Positions 10,640 through 23,369 are shown, numbered from the stretch's first letter. The stretch: 64,000 nucleotides of DNA from Vandiemenella viatica (GCA_031002005.1 CM061921.1:141207283-141271282); one strand, 5' to 3'. Numbers and translations: made by a program. Notes: generated by a model not told the origin, from the sequence alone.

Positions 10640-12260
10640 CACTTTGATGAATTGTATCAACAATTTTATTTTGCAGACAGAATGATCTTCCACTTCACAG
10701 GAAAGTTGATAAGGGTTCTGTTTTCAGAGATGTGCTATGTTTTCAAATTAACTCTGGAGACTAGATTTTCGAAAATCATTTAGAGTTGGGAACAAAAAAA
10801 TCCCTTGTACATATCGCCTCAGATTTTTAGTGATGTTCTGAAAAGCAAAGTAATTGAGGAGGTAAAACATGCTTCGGCTTTTTCGGTGATAGCTGATTAG
10901 ACTGCTGATATTAGTGGTACAAAGCAATTATAAATTAGTGTTCACTACCTAAGTTGTGATAAAGCTAATAAAAACCCAATAATTTGTGAAGATTTCCTGG
11001 GATATATACCACTACAAGAGTTGAATGTGAAAGCCATTTCAGAAACTATTATTCACTTTCTAGAAGGTAGTAATTTTCATTTTAATAAATCTGTTGGTCA
11101 AGGATATGATGGCTTTGCTGCAATGGCTAGTCATGTAAGTGATGTTTAGAAAATTAAGTGTCCTAAAGCCCTATTTTTCCACTGTGCAAGCCAAATATTG
11201 AATCTTGTCATCAATGACCTGAAGTGAAGTGAGAAATGATATTGGGATGACTGAGGACATGATAATTTTTTTTTTTTTGAGAGTATATTGCGGCAAAATA
11301 AAATTCCAAATATACCTCTCTTCTGTGAACAGAAAAGTACAAGGGTATAAGAAAATTTTCTACAATCTTTATTACCATTGTATGAGTCTTAGAAGAACTT
11401 TCACACAAGGCACAAAACTCGATAATGAAAACCAAAGCATATCAGCCATACACGAATGCGACAACTCTAATATACATTGTGACAACAAATATTAGCGATT
11501 GCTATCTATTCCGCCAAACTTGAAGTCATGTGAAACAAATCACAAGTAAATAAGAACATAAAAACAATACATGATCACCTAAGTAAATTAATGGACGTGG
11601 TTCAATCTCACCACTATGCCACGATGGAGTTCGCTGTTATTTTCGAGAAAGCTCGAAAAACTTGTGAAGAGTCATTGAATAGTGACAAGACAAACCTACA
11701 TATCAAATCAACCCTCAGAAAATATAGAAGAATTCTTCAGAATATCTATCTTTATCCCATGTTTAGACTCCATCATTTCTTTCCTGTGAATACGTTTTAT
11801 GTCTATATATAAGAAAGCATTTTCCCTTATATAAGCTACACCCAGAAAAAAATAAAAAATTATACAAACCTTCATTTTTAGCCATGTACACAATCTTTAT
11901 TGATGTTTTCAACAGAACTTTATTACCTAGCCTACCACATGGTAAGAGATGTTCAAGACAGATGAAGTGAGTTATGTGGCCTTAAATGAATTCCTTATTG
12001 AATACGCAGATTTGAATGCTCAAGCCACCCAGCAGTATGCAGGCAATGAAGATTGGCCTATCTGTTCCAGCGAAAACATGTAGCATTGAATGGTCATTTA
12101 GTATGTTATGATGGGTCAAGACATGGAACTGGTCAACAATGGGAAACATGAGGCTATACGACCTGTGCATGCTTAGTGTTCATAGGAGTGTTCGAGGACA
12201 CTGAATTTATTGACAAGCTGTTGAACAAATATGGACAACATCCTAAACGCATTACATGAT
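10640..12260 (+). pseudogene. hAT-type (DUF4371/ZMYM-like) transposase fossil
   Basis: Successive plus-strand pieces read RQNDLPLHRKVDKG, LCFQINSGD, FFGDS near the first catalytic region, then IICEDFLGYIPLQELNVKAI, HFLEGSNFHFNKSVGQGYDG, FAAM and ALFFHCASQILNLVINDL. Near the end comes CSIEWSFSML then STMGNMRLYDLCMLSVHR, the decayed ERSFSxLxxLKT/LRSTM dimerisation region. That order (GQGYDGAAxMxG, HCxxHxLNLV, ERSFS) is typical of DUF4371-containing hAT transposases, which are often mis-annotated as zinc finger MYM proteins. Stops and frameshifts are numerous; terminal repeats were not found. It is in the intron between VPS50 exons 3 and 4, on the opposite strand. Confidence 0.8.
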
Positions 12261-12269
12261 TATTTAAAT

Positions 12270-13500
12270 GAAGAATATAATAATATTTTTATTTCCTAAT
12301 ATTTTTCTGTGTATTTTCCACACTCTTTCAGCCCCCTCCCGGCGCCCATGTTCTCAACTACTCAAAAACTGTTATTAGTAGACGGTTTTTGAGTCAAAGA
12401 TAAAATGTGTTCACTAATTTTTTGTTAAAGCACCGATCTTTTGGCATGGATCTGGTGAAATGTCCCCAAATTTCAACTTGTTTAGGAAACTCTAAACTTA
12501 GGACACATCACAAGCCAATTTTCCCCCCTTCTAATCAGAGTTAATACTTCTTAGCTTTCCAATTTTGTTAGTGAAAAATACAACTTTGTAATAAAATACT
12601 CCCGAATACTTATTTTCCTATTACTATAAATATCAGTGTATATAACAAACAGTTGTTTCAGACTTTTCTGATCATATTTAAACTTTTAAAATATCAAACT
12701 TAGTGGGTAGTTCAGCCATTTAAAATGAGTAAATCAGAGTGATGTTTCTTATGCCTCTCGAAGACATACATTTTCTGTTTGATTTAACCGAAAATGAAAT
12801 TTCCATTATTTGAAATTACAAGATTTTCACATTAACCAAAAAATGTCTTCCTATGTATATCCTCCCCCTCATTTTAGTCAACTAGTACAAAAATCAAAAC
12901 GAGTGAAGCCAATCAGGGATACAATGATATTTTTGGAATAAATTTATTTGAAGAAATTAGATCACAGACAAATTTCTACTTTTTCAGGGGAAGAAGAAAA
13001 TATAAATGCACATGTACGTACAACTGAGTATTTTTTTCTTAATTTTCTTGATCAAGTTTCATATTGTTGGGTAGGTATTTTTGTAAACTGGTAACTTTAA
13101 AGATTAGTCTAAAGAAACGTTATTTTATCCTCACTCATGTATATCATATTCTATTTAGTTGCACTGGGAAAAGATTGTCATGTGCAAATCTGGCTCCGCC
13201 TGGTGTCTCACTTTTAGCAAGAATAAGGCTAACTGCCAAATATTGCATGTCTCTTGTGTTTGTTCTGTTTTAAGTACATCATTCCCAGCCGCCTTCATCT
13301 GTGGTAAGTGTTGGGTTGTATTTCCCTATCCTTCCTTAGTTACAGTGTCACTCTCACTTGAAAACCCTCCCACACCCTTCCCTCAACTTTAGAAGTCTAT
13401 TTCAGCACTTAACCTTATGATGGAACATTTTGATGACTTTTATTACAAAATAATTCCTTCGTTTTTTAGAACATAAAATGGTCAAAATAGTTATATTTAA
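12270..13500. other. Intron sequence without recognised feature
   Basis: VPS50 intron DNA between the hAT fossil and exon 3. It is AT-rich with no frame, repeat or RNA motif that I can support. Confidence 0.5.
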
Positions 13501-13508
13501 TATCATAC

Positions 13509-13686
13509 CAAAGTTTTTATTGTGTTAAGGGAATATAACAAGTCTCGCAAAACTTGTTTTTTCCTGTAATTAGCCAAAATACCAAGGCTTGCTGTTGTAA
13601 ATTGTGTTTTGGCTTGGCTTAAGCCACCCCTTCCTTCTCGGCAAAGTCTTAATGCTGCATGCAATTGCTGTTGGATTTCCAAAACT
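13509..13686 (-). CDS. VPS50: VPS50 coding exon 3
   Basis: The acceptor is TTTCAG and the donor is TTG|GTATGA. It is 178 nt: one base completes the split Arg codon from exon 2, then 59 codons follow. The product contains GRGGLSQAKTQFTTASLGIL and ANYRKKQVLRDLLYSLNTIKTL in succession, matching the VPS50 signature (GFTQASLGLLANQRKRQLL, then SLRTIKTL). The codon phase fits both neighbours exactly. The intron before it, 13687-28235, is the longest seen here and holds a complete LINE. Confidence 0.95.
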
Positions 13687-13689
13687 CTG

Positions 13690-16600
13690 AAACAAATTAG
13701 AAATTTTCTGTTAATTAAAACTTTACCAAACTATAGGAAACAACATACCTCAACTATAAATGTTATTTAGGGAAAAAAAATCAGAACACACAAACTTTTT
13801 ATGAGGTGAGGGATCAAAAATAATAAGAGCAGGAAGAACTTCTAGATGCAAGAACTATGCAAAGCATGTGTGTGTCGCATAATGTTAAATAAGACAGATT
13901 TGTTTCCAATACAATTCAAAACAATAAAAAAAGCAACATAACCATTTCTTTTTGCTTGTGGTAGTCTTTGTTTTTTGGGGCAATTGGTGTGACAGCCCCA
14001 GTTCAGTGGATAGTGCTCCTGCCTCTCACTGAGCTCCAGCTTTGTTCTGATCCAGAAGATAGTACCATGTTAGGAGCGACATTTCATAGCCAGTTTCCAG
14101 CTTCACCTTCCTGGTGTGACTGCATTTATACACACCAAAAACAATCATTTGTTCCCCATGACGTCAAATTCACGTGCACAAGTCACCTTTCAGTGCAGAG
14201 TCAATCAATATTGCCCATGGAAAATTTTGAGGACAGTCCATTGGAAAGTGTGAAACAGCAACTGACTAGTTTTCATAGACATTTGAATGATACATTCGCC
14301 ATATAGCCACACAGAAGAGCAAAATTAGACTCTTATGTATGGAGTACAAGAAAGTATCAAATTTAAAATTGAGACTGAGTAAAAGGGTTGCTTGCCACTT
14401 CTGGAAAAGTTGATCAAAAGGAATTTAGATGATAGCTAGGACACTGTAATGGGTTAATGGCATTTCCCCATTACTTTGGAAGATAATTTGAGAAGTTTTA
14501 AATATTGGCGGTTTGCGCGGTTGTCTGTTGACTTCAGCATCTGCCAAGTCTGTGGGTTTAGGGAGGTAGAACCCAGTGTTAAAGCGTGGGTTGAAACTGG
14601 TCGTCATCAGGTGATTTCTTGGGTGATATGAAGGAACTTAATAATGAAGAAAGTATTTGCAGAATTTTATATGAATCATTTTCGTGGTGAGCCATAGGTA
14701 TGGTCTGTGAACTAGTAAGGCTGTTGAAGTATGAATGAGAAGAGTGCGTGTTATTCTGTCTAAATTTATCGGAGACATTACCTGCAGTCTTAAAGGATCA
14801 AATTACCGATAGCGAACTTTCATAAAGGTTGGGAGTTGGAGCGAGATTATCTTATTAACTATTAAATGCATGTGTTTCAAATAAGAAGGTGCATTTTCAT
14901 TTCATTTACCAACGTAAGGTTGGTTGGCAGCCATCAGAGAAAGAACCAGAATCTAGTGAGTGTGCGGAAGCTATAAAGGTTCACAGTAAGAATTGTAACC
15001 GAACCACCAGCATAACCGCGACAACACAGAAAGCATAGGAAACCAACCCACTCCATCCTGTAACCTAGCACACACACAGCAATCAGCATAACACTAAGAA
15101 CAATCCAGTGTTGTAAACCCTTGTGCACCAGGCCAGAGCCATATGTGATTGTGGAAGTCTCCTGGCAGAGCTAAACCATTTGCAATGTACCTCCCACATA
15201 AATAGATGTAGCAAAGTCCAAATCAGAAGGGCCTTTTCCAATAAAGAGAAGGGAAAAGCAAGGAAGCGTGAGGCCGATAATAGCTTTTTCATCATATGCA
15301 AAAGTGACTTCAACAGAAATCGCCAGACTATTAAGTACAGCCAGTGTAAGACTTTCTTTAGTGCAATGTATTCACTATGTCCAGACACCCCATCTCATGC
15401 GAGGTTGGGTATCAATACACTGGGCAGAGGAGATATACCCCTTTTTTCAAGGTTGTATGGAGCATGCAAGATGTGTGTGACTGAACCTAGTGATGACATG
15501 AGCAGTTGCAAAACACAGCATAAACAACAGAGACAGGTTTGAGTACAAAGCAATAGAAATACTAGCCCAGGTGATAGGGTACTGGGACAGTGTTATTAAG
15601 GAGCTGAGGAGATTTGTCTTGTTGAAGATATTTTAAATAAGGACATTTGGGTGTAATCCAATCATTAGTCAGTTAAGAGGGAGAAGACAGATATGTCACG
15701 AAGATTCGACAATGGGCTCAAACTTCATCCATAACATTTACCCCCACCACACCACACCAGCCGCCCTGCTGCCCAACTTCTAACTCTACCATCGCCACAC
15801 TGAGAGTCAACTCGTGCATAATACTCAGATGTCGCCAGTGACTGGTGCAGTGTACATTTGAACAGCCACACCAGGAACCCGACACTTTGCAACAAGATGA
15901 AGTCAGCGACGGTATTACAAACATGAGGGTTGTGAACATTTTATACAGCCTACATGCCATAAGAAGCTCTTTGATCAATCTGGTAGAAGTCTGTACTTAA
16001 TATCAAAAGATTTTAGATGAACAAATAGCATTTTGAATAAAAATGGTGGGCTTGGATAAGGGTAGTAGCTCATTCATTACTATCCTTTAGTGGAGATTAA
16101 GCATGCAAAAATGACTTAAGAGTGGACTCTGCAGCCAGAGTTGAATCAACAGTATGGCAATATGAGCGTGGAAGGCAATGGGAAAACACCAAAAACTTCT
16201 ATTTCCCTATTACAACCATCATAGCCCACTAAAGGGCTGTAGCACTTTTCAAAAAAAAAGTACTACCAACCCCTCAGTGGGCAGGCCTCAAGTTTTTTTT
16301 TTTTTTAGATAATTTCTGGGTAAAGAACTTTGTACCATGCTCAAACCGAATATGTGAACTTCCCTTTCAGGTCAGATCTGTTAACTTTAATATCATTAAT
16401 GTTTATGCTTTGATGGCAGACAAAGGATAGGTTGCAACTGGACATTTGTGAGCAACTCTAAAATGTTATGAAGCTTGCAAAAAACACCACACACAATATC
16501 AACATTATGAGATTCCAATGATAAGTATGGGTAATGATTCTGTACTGTGAATTTGTAATGAGGGATGTGGTCATTTAGTCTACTGTAGCCAACAACAAAC

Positions 16601-17420
16601 ATCTATAGTGACAAATACATTTTTGAGCTATCCCAAAGGAGGCTTTGGTCATGGTGGTGATCTCAGGACAGTCCTCAGAACAACCTGAAATTAAAATGAC
16701 TTTACTACTGTAAACTAACATTTTAAAAACATCTTTAAATCTGTAAAAAATTATCCCAGAGTAAATACTGGATCATAATGCCTTAGTTGTAAAAAGTAAA
16801 ATTTGGCGAATATTATTAGCAGAAAAAAATCTCGCAGCAAAATTCGAGATTTTTGTGACATTAAAAATGAGAAAGGTGATATAAATTAAGAAAATGATTT
16901 AATGGTTGGTAAAAGAAGAAACAGATATGGATTATGGGTGAGATACAGGATTTGAAGGAAGAAACACACAAAAAGACACACTGAAACTAAATACCAGATA
17001 ATAAATCTGATAAAACAGTTTTATAGTGACCCAGCAATGGACATCTGAAAGATGCCAAGAGCTCTAACAGAAAAATGTTATATTTAACTTTTGTAAGGAA
17101 ATCAAACATATCACAGTGTAGGCCTACTAACTCAATTTTGTCATTAGAGTTTAGTAAGGTAGCAATAACAAATGTGCTACTAAAGTGACAGCAAGAAATA
17201 AAATATGGAAAGGAGAAGCTTTTGAAGGATGACAGGTTGCAGAATCATGGAAGTAGTAAAGCAGACTCGAAATGACTCATTTTACAAGTGACGGATGTGT
17301 AGGCCCTTGGTGTGATGATATGTATTTAGAAAAAAAGTACTGAAATTAATGGACAACAATGAAGTCAGTTATTTTACTAAAGTTTTTAATCTGATATATA
17401 TGTTGAGAAGATTGATAAGT
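13690..17420. other. Long intron stretch, mostly unrecognised
   Basis: Part of the 14.5-kb VPS50 intron between exons 2 and 3. Open frames at 13968-14306 and 15123-15542 show no family motif. The piece 14500-14640 (TTGAAACTGGTCGTCATCAG) looks like retroelement tail sequence, and 16150-16320 looks like generic dispersed-repeat debris. Nothing firm can be annotated. Confidence 0.4.
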
Positions 17421-17429
17421 ACTGGCTAT

Positions 17430-18190
17430 AATCACAGCAGCTAAAGTCAAATCCCAAAATAACATCCTTCACAAACTTTCAGGAATGGGTTAGGGAGCAC
17501 AGCTCTCAGAGTATCAGCTCTTGCACTAGTACACTCAACTGCAGAATATTGCAGTCAAGTTTGGCTAAATCGCAGTTACACAAAAAAGCTCCACATTCAG
17601 CTAAATGACACCATGAGAACAATATCTGGATTTGTAAAATCTACACCTACAGAATGGTTAGCTGTACTTTCTAACATCCACCCCAACAACTCTCCAAAGA
17701 CAAGTGGCCTTAAAAAAAGGAATGGCAGAAATGTTTACGGAATTCACAACTTCCAATGCATCAGGACTTCATGTGTCAAACTCAAAATACATTAAAATCA
17801 AGGTATCCAACATGGAAGTTTGGTGAGACAGTGGTCCAAAATCACTTCATCATAAACAAATCGACACATACTGAGTGGACCAATTCCAATCCTGGCAAAC
17901 AAGCACAAATCTAAGACCCTACAAAACAGCCTCCTGGATTCAACTTACCAAGGAAAATATGTATGATGTTTAATCGTGTGAAAACAGGCCATGGTAGATG
18001 CAACTACTGTATACACAAGTGGGGAATATTAGAGAATCCTTTTTGTGACTGTGGTAACCACCAACAAACTATTCACCACATTGCCCTGGAATGCCCTTTT
18101 AGGAAATTCAGTGGTACAATCTAGCAGCTTCATGAAGCAACCACAAAAATAATTGAATGGCTTCAGTCTCTGGACATCAATCTGTAGAAA
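17430..18190 (+). pseudogene. Jockey-type LINE, C-terminal fragment
   Basis: The plus strand reads LRVSALALVHSTAEYCSQVW then LNRSYTKKLHIQLNDTMRTI and STPTEWLAVLSNI, a well-known thumb/post-RT block of Jockey-like pol proteins (ALALVYSTAEYCxPVWLNS, QLNxTMRIISGTIKSTP, WLPVLSNI). Further on NPFCDCGNHQQTIHHIALEC shows the CxCG..QTxxHI..EC C-terminal zinc-like motif. Frame changes occur near 17500 and 17700. The RT palm is missing, so the copy is heavily 5-prime truncated. Confidence 0.75.
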
Positions 18191-18781
18191 TGTCTGTCTT
18201 ATCCCATCTACTGCAATTCAGTAAAATTATTATCTTTTTATCCTTGGGCTATATGAAATAATACTACATTGTGCCACTGTCATACAAAAGATGTTTGTTG
18301 TATTATGGTGTTGTCATATTTTGCAGTCCACTGGCAGATTTTCTTCAATGCACACAGTTCTGTTAAGAACACTTTAGGGGCACATTGGTGTTATGATTTG
18401 CTGCAAATGCCCTGTATCATTAATTTTTGGACTGATCAGTGTCACACCCACATATGTATAATGAGTCTGCAATTCTAATTATTTTTATTCTTTCACTGAA
18501 TTCCAAAACCTGTATTTTCAGGCAATTTGTGACAGCCTTTTATAGATTGCAAACAATGTACACAGTTTCTTCAACGGATTATTGTGTAATCACAGAAAGT
18601 CACTGACAGCTGCTCACTTATAATTAAAAATGGCTGTGATAGATTTGTGGCTAGTAACAAAACGCCAGACACTTTATTTGTTAAGGACTTCATCAAATTT
18701 TTCCCTATAAATGCTTGCAATTAGTTACAAAGAACTTAATCTTTTTTTTTGCCTCATTGACAACAAAATTATTAGTCGTGC

Positions 18782-18945
18782 GAAAGCACTGAGGGCAAGA
18801 AACAGGAAGGAATGCAGCCATGGCAGTCTGAAGGAACTATTCCAGCATTTGCTAAGTGGGGTTTTGGAAAGCCAAGGAAAAATTGAATCTGGATGGTGAT
18901 TTGTCCACATTCTCCTTAATACCATGCCCCAGCATTATAGCTCAC
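18782..18945 (-). repeat. tRNA-derived SINE, copy 3 (degenerate)
   Basis: Recognisable from AGGGCAAGAAACAGGAAGGA, GCCATGG, AGCATTTGC and a decayed head ending near 18945. Many substitutions and small gaps relative to the fresh copies. It is in the intron between VPS50 exons 2 and 3, gene orientation. Confidence 0.6.
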
Positions 18946-19944
18946 AAGAAAATGAAATAGACATGTTTCAGGGTACAATGGAAACTGAGTTATAGGACAA
19001 CTTTGAATACAAAATTAACACTTTCAGTGAAACAAAGGATAGTACTAAAAGAATTTTAAAAAATTACTTGGTTTTTACACACTTGCAGAAAAGATAGTTA
19101 CCCTTTAAATGGTGAAATGAAAGTGCATTTTTTAGGCACATGAGAAGCAAAAAATAAGAAACTAAAACTGTACAAGCATGTAACATGAGACAAAGTGGAA
19201 AGAAAATGATATGTAGTAATCTAACAAAGATAAATTCATGGCATTAGTCTTAACCAACAACAAACACTTCCATTTTTGTGTATCATATGTGAAAACTTTC
19301 TGTTTTATGTAGAGTGCACAATTGCAAACAAAGTGTACAATTTATGCCTAAAATAAGCCACTTTGTACCATCAAAACGGTGAAAGGGTGCAGAAAGGACA
19401 ATCTTTCCTTGTCATTAACATTTTTTTATTCATACAGATAGCGTATACGGATAAAGGGGTGAATAGTCTGAAATCAAAGATTTTTAATTTTAGACCAATG
19501 ATAGGCAATTAATGACAGTCCCATTAAGCATTTTTTTTTTTTTTTTTAGATTTATTGCACCTTAATGAAAAAACACTGAGATTGTACTGAAGTTCTGAAC
19601 AATCAGCACAACTCTTAATTCATCTAACATCAATAACATTCATTATGTCAAAAGTAAACAGTTTATTCTTCCAAAATTGTAGGTAAACTGTTTTTATTTA
19701 ATAATTTCATTAGGTTTGAGCATATAACATCTACATCCATACTCTGCAATTCACAAACATTGTGGGTGGCAGAGGGTGCTAAGCACCAATCTTAATTCTG
19801 TGCATTCCAATCCCGAATAGCATGAGGAAAGAAAGAATACATAAAAGCATCAGTACGGCATCTTATTTCTTGAATCTTATCCCTCCAGTCATTGCAACCT
19901 AAATAGGTTGGTGGAAGAAGTATTTCATTGCACTCGCAAGTCAA

Positions 19945-20500
19945 AGAATTTCAAAAATTCTCCAATAAATTTAAACGTAAATGACACCGTCTGTCTTCCA
20001 AACATTCCCAGCCCAATCTATGTATCAGTTCTGTGACGCTTTCATAAGGGCTGTAGCAACCAATCACAAATCGAGCGGCTCTCCTCAGTACCCTCTTCAC
20101 TGCATCAATCAAGCCCTTGCAATATGGATCCCAAACTCCACAACAGCAATGTGGACGCACTAGTGTTTTATATGCTATTTCCTCTTTGTATGAGCATTAC
20201 AATCCTCAGAATAAGAACTATTAATCATAATTTAAAATTAGCTTTGCCTTCAACGGAAGTTATGTGCAGGTCCCATTTCATGTTGCTTTGTACTATTAAC
20301 CCCAGATACTTCAGGGAATCTACCATGTCAACAACTGAATTTCTTACTTTGTACTCGTAAACAAACTGATTCTTTTTGTTACTTATTCACATTGCCTTGC
20401 ACTTTTTGTAATTAAGTGCAAGCTGTCATTCTGAAATAGCATCCAGATTGTGCTGAATTTCTAAGCAATTGCCAGAGCACCTTAAATATGGTAGCCTTGT
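19945..20500 (-). pseudogene. LINE ORF2 C-terminal part
   Basis: Contains HCCCGVWDPYCKGLIDAVKR, VLRRAARFVIGCYSPYESVT and LIHRLGWECLEDRR, the conserved block after the RT domain of this LINE family; the equivalents in the 52-kb and 49-kb copies are YCCAIWDPFHKGLIESIEKV and YCCSVWGPHQKGLMEALEKV. Upstream (20160-20500) the reading is broken by several frameshifts but can still be aligned to the stretch after FADD in the 52-kb copy. Confidence 0.8.
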
Positions 20501-20511
20501 TACGGCTATCA

Positions 20512-21665
20512 TCAACTTCCCGATCGTCTTGTATTAGAACTGGTTATTGTTTCCACTACAACTAACTTCTTTAACACACGACCAAAATTTCTTAGGGCTT
20601 TCGGTGGGGCTCTTAGAGAGAGAATTGTAACGAAAGTCATTAAAGGCCCACACATTGCATTCTTAATATGTCCCCTTATCTCCTGTAACTTATCTAAATC
20701 AGTCTGATGCATAGTCCTTGATCGTGCATGTTTCTTTCTTTGCTTTTCGAGTAACCTTTTAACGTCACGTGTAAACCATAGGGGATCATTCCCTTCCCTG
20801 ATTTTCCATTTCAGTACATGCAAGTCCATACCTCCCCTGATTATATGTGTGAATTGATGCCACATCCCTTCAATGGTGCCTCTTGCTACTATGAAGGTAA
20901 GGTAATTATGCCTCAAAAATGTTCCAAAACACTCTTTTGAAGCCTTTTCGAATCTGTAAAAGATCCTTTATTTTTTCTTTTTGCACGTGGTTGTTAATTT
21001 TACTGTAGCAATTACAGCTTTTTGATCACTAATTCCTGTGGTGGTAGAAATATCTGAATAATTCCAGCCTATTTGTAAAGAGAATATCCAAAATATTCTC
21101 ATTACCATTGAGGCATCGCGTAGGATCAGTTACAAGCGGTTCAAGATTGTGATATGAGAAAAGGTTTAGAATGATTTTGTAAGCTGCTTAATTCCTGCCA
21201 CCAGCAATGTGAACGTAATTAGTCCAGTCGATATACAGCAAGTTGAAGTCACCACCTAGCATTATTGTTTGATCCAGAAATTGACAAGCTATGTGATTTA
21301 CATTATTCTTTAAGGCCTCAGCAATAATTACATCTGCATGTGGTTGATAATAGAAGGATCCTATCAAAAGTTTTGTCCTAGCTACGTTGAGCTTAATCCA
21401 TAGGATTTCGCAGACAGTATCAACATCTATTTCGTTACATGGGAGGTACTTACTAACAGCTATAAATACATCTCCTCCCTGGGAATGCAACCTATCCTTA
21501 CGGAAAATATTCACGCTGCTGTTAAAGATTTCAGTGGAACTTATATCCGGTTTTAACCAACTTTCTGTGCCTATGACGATATCAACACCTATACTACGAA
21601 TAATGTTTTCGAGTTCAGGCTGTTAATTACAAACACTTCTGCAGTTAACTACTAGAACTTTTAAT
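20512..21665 (-). pseudogene. LINE ORF2 endonuclease and linker
   Basis: The APE-type endonuclease starts near 21665 with LVVNCRSVCN and GVDIVIGTESWL, then QGGDVFIAVSKYLPCNEIDV, LLIGSFYYQPHAD and the catalytic-domain motif LGGDFNLLYIDW. A stop follows the motif at about 21188. The linker 20512-20916 has GNDPLWFTRDVKRLLEKQRK, matching the PPWYxxEVKRLLxxQRR block of the sister copies. The endonuclease acts by nicking the target DNA to prime reverse transcription. Several stops make this copy inactive. Confidence 0.82.
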
Positions 21666-21756
21666 GTTCGAGATTCTTTTAAGCAACCCCTAACACGCGG
21701 TGTTGAATTTATCTGGGCTGTCCGTAAATGAATTTCCTGTTCAGGGTCATCCTCCC

Positions 21757-22720
21757 TCAGCCTAAAAAAACCCACAATGCACTCCACATTGCCCCTGCCA
21801 CCCCTGTAGCCGATTCACGTGTGTAGTGCGCACCTGATCTATCCAAGGGATCTCTACATAACTCAACCCCAGGGTGAAGATCGAGGAATCTGCAGCCATT
21901 GCTATCACAAAAACGCCATAGTCTCTGGTTCAGCCCCTCAACACGGCTCTGAACCAGAGGTCCATGGTCAGTTCTATCAACGATGCTGCAGACAGTTAGC
22001 TCAGCCGAAATCTTGCAGCCAATGGCCACAGAGTTCACCATTTATGCTAGTTGCCCAAAGGAAGAGAGGATAACCTCCAACCCAGTCAGTTCAATGGCAT
22101 CTGTGATGGCCTGTTCCACATCTCGGATCAGACCACCCAGAATACACAATGAATGGCTACTGGATTTCATCCCCGACCTATTCGCCATTTCCCTAAGTGG
22201 CTCGATAAACCGCCTAACGTTGGAGCTTCCAACCACTAGAATCCCCTTCTGTAGTTGCACAGACTTATCAGGCTGGGGGGCTGCCATCTCACAGGATGAC
22301 GATTGCAGGACTGAATCAGTTCCAGACAATACTTCGAACCGGTTTGAACAGTGGTACAAGTTTGCCTTCCTGGGAATCAGGCTTGTATGACTGCCTCTGC
22401 ATGCGGCGTCGACATTCAGGAACCACATGCCAGTCACCACAGGGCAACCGCCACACTGATTCCAATGTCTCTGCCTGGACTACAGGTGCGATGACTTGTA
22501 GGGGACAACCTGCAAGACGATTAGCTTCTCAAGGGTCACCAATACCATGCTCACTTGTGGCAGCTTCCGGCTGTGTAACTCTCATCAACAAAGCTGCAAG
22601 CTGGGTGTGCAGATCAGCCACCTCAGCCCGCGTCTGCACACAACAACCACAGTCCCTACACATACTACCTTTCGTCACACAAAGAAAAACTGAGGATTAT
22701 ACGAAAAAACGGATTCACTA
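21757..22720 (-). pseudogene. LINE ORF1 with SGNH-hydrolase-like domain
   Basis: It opens with a Cys-rich, possibly coiled-coil segment (MCRDCGCCVQTRAEVADLHT, then QLAALLMRV near 22660-22590), later LVVGSSNVRRFIEPLREMAN (22210) and, at 21830, PLDRSGAHYTRESATGVAGA. GSSNVRRL with a Ser, and a late DxxGxH, are the block I and block V landmarks of SGNH/GDSL-type esterase domains carried by ORF1 proteins of CR1-group LINEs. Frameshifts near 22440 and 22040 separate three frames. The counterpart in LINE B (46.2-46.9 kb) is better preserved. Confidence 0.72.
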
Positions 22721-22741
22721 AGCATTCTCAATAAAAGGCCT

Positions 22742-23100
22742 TTTTGGCGGTAAACAAATATACAAAGATGAAGCTAACAACACACTTTAAATTAAATTAA
22801 CACAGAAGGTAGTACTTCACGTAACAGTTATTGATGAATGACTGAGCGCTGCTGCTGGTAAACAAATATACAAAGATGAAACAAAAGCTAACTACACACT
22901 TAAAATTAAATTAACACCGAAGGTAGTACTTCACATAACGGTTGCCGACGAACAACTGACTGACTGCTGCTGTTAACCAAATATGCAAAGATAAAACCAA
23001 AGCCAACTACACACTTTAGATTAAATTAACTCAGAAGGTAGTACTTCATGTAACAGTTGTTGACGAATGACTGACTGACTGCTGCTCTTAACCAAATATG
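22742..23100 (-). repeat. Tandem 5-prime monomers of the LINE
   Basis: Three repeats of about 108-115 bp, with unit starts at about 22751, 22859 and 22974 and a partial unit at 23089. Each contains TAAACAAATATACAAAGATG or a variant, AGGTAGTACTTCA and ACTGACTGCTGCT. They lie directly upstream of ORF1 on the LINE strand, the usual place for promoter monomers in some LINEs. No function is shown by the sequence itself. Confidence 0.8.
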
Positions 23101-23369
23101 ACATTCCAAAGCTAAATTAATGAGAATCACAGTGACACAAAAGAGATAAACAAGACAAAATATATTTGAAGTGACCTGTCGCATGACCAGCTCCAGTTAC
23201 CTAAATGAGCTGTAAAGCCCGTAAATAGCGAGAGATGCAGAAAGTATAAGCAGGCACCAGAGTTGACAGTTATTAAACATTCACCTCATTTCCTACATTG
23301 TTTCCCCATTTCCTCTACTCCATCCCCTACAAAATCCTTCCTTATGACTGTAGACAGTACATCAAAAAG

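Larger units (their letters stand above)
19728..23110 (-). mobile_element. CR1/Jockey-like LINE with internal RT deletion
   Basis: Read on the minus strand it has, in order: 5-prime tandem monomers (22742-23100), an ORF1 region (21757-22720), an APE endonuclease (21000-21665), a linker (20512-20916), a C-terminal RT thumb region (19945-20500) and a 3-prime tail ending in an ATCTAC-type repeat (complement of GTAGAT) at about 19730. The same 3-prime end is shared by the copies at 52.7 kb and 54.3 kb, so all belong to one family. The RT palm (LDFQKAFD, GVPQGS, FADD) is absent: the frame jumps from the linker to sequence after FADD near 20500. It lies in VPS50 intron 2, in the gene's orientation. 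Confidence 0.85.

Noticed and set aside
14596..14625. A second CTGATGA-like box on the minus strand (near GTCGTCATCAG) that might be a hammerhead.
   Set aside because: No GAAA after a stem II candidate in the right place; the outer arms do not pair.
15123..15542. Plus-strand frame of 139 codons with several Cys residues, checked as a piggyBac-type C-terminus.
   Set aside because: Cys spacing does not fit the known zinc-binding end and no catalytic Asp motifs are near.
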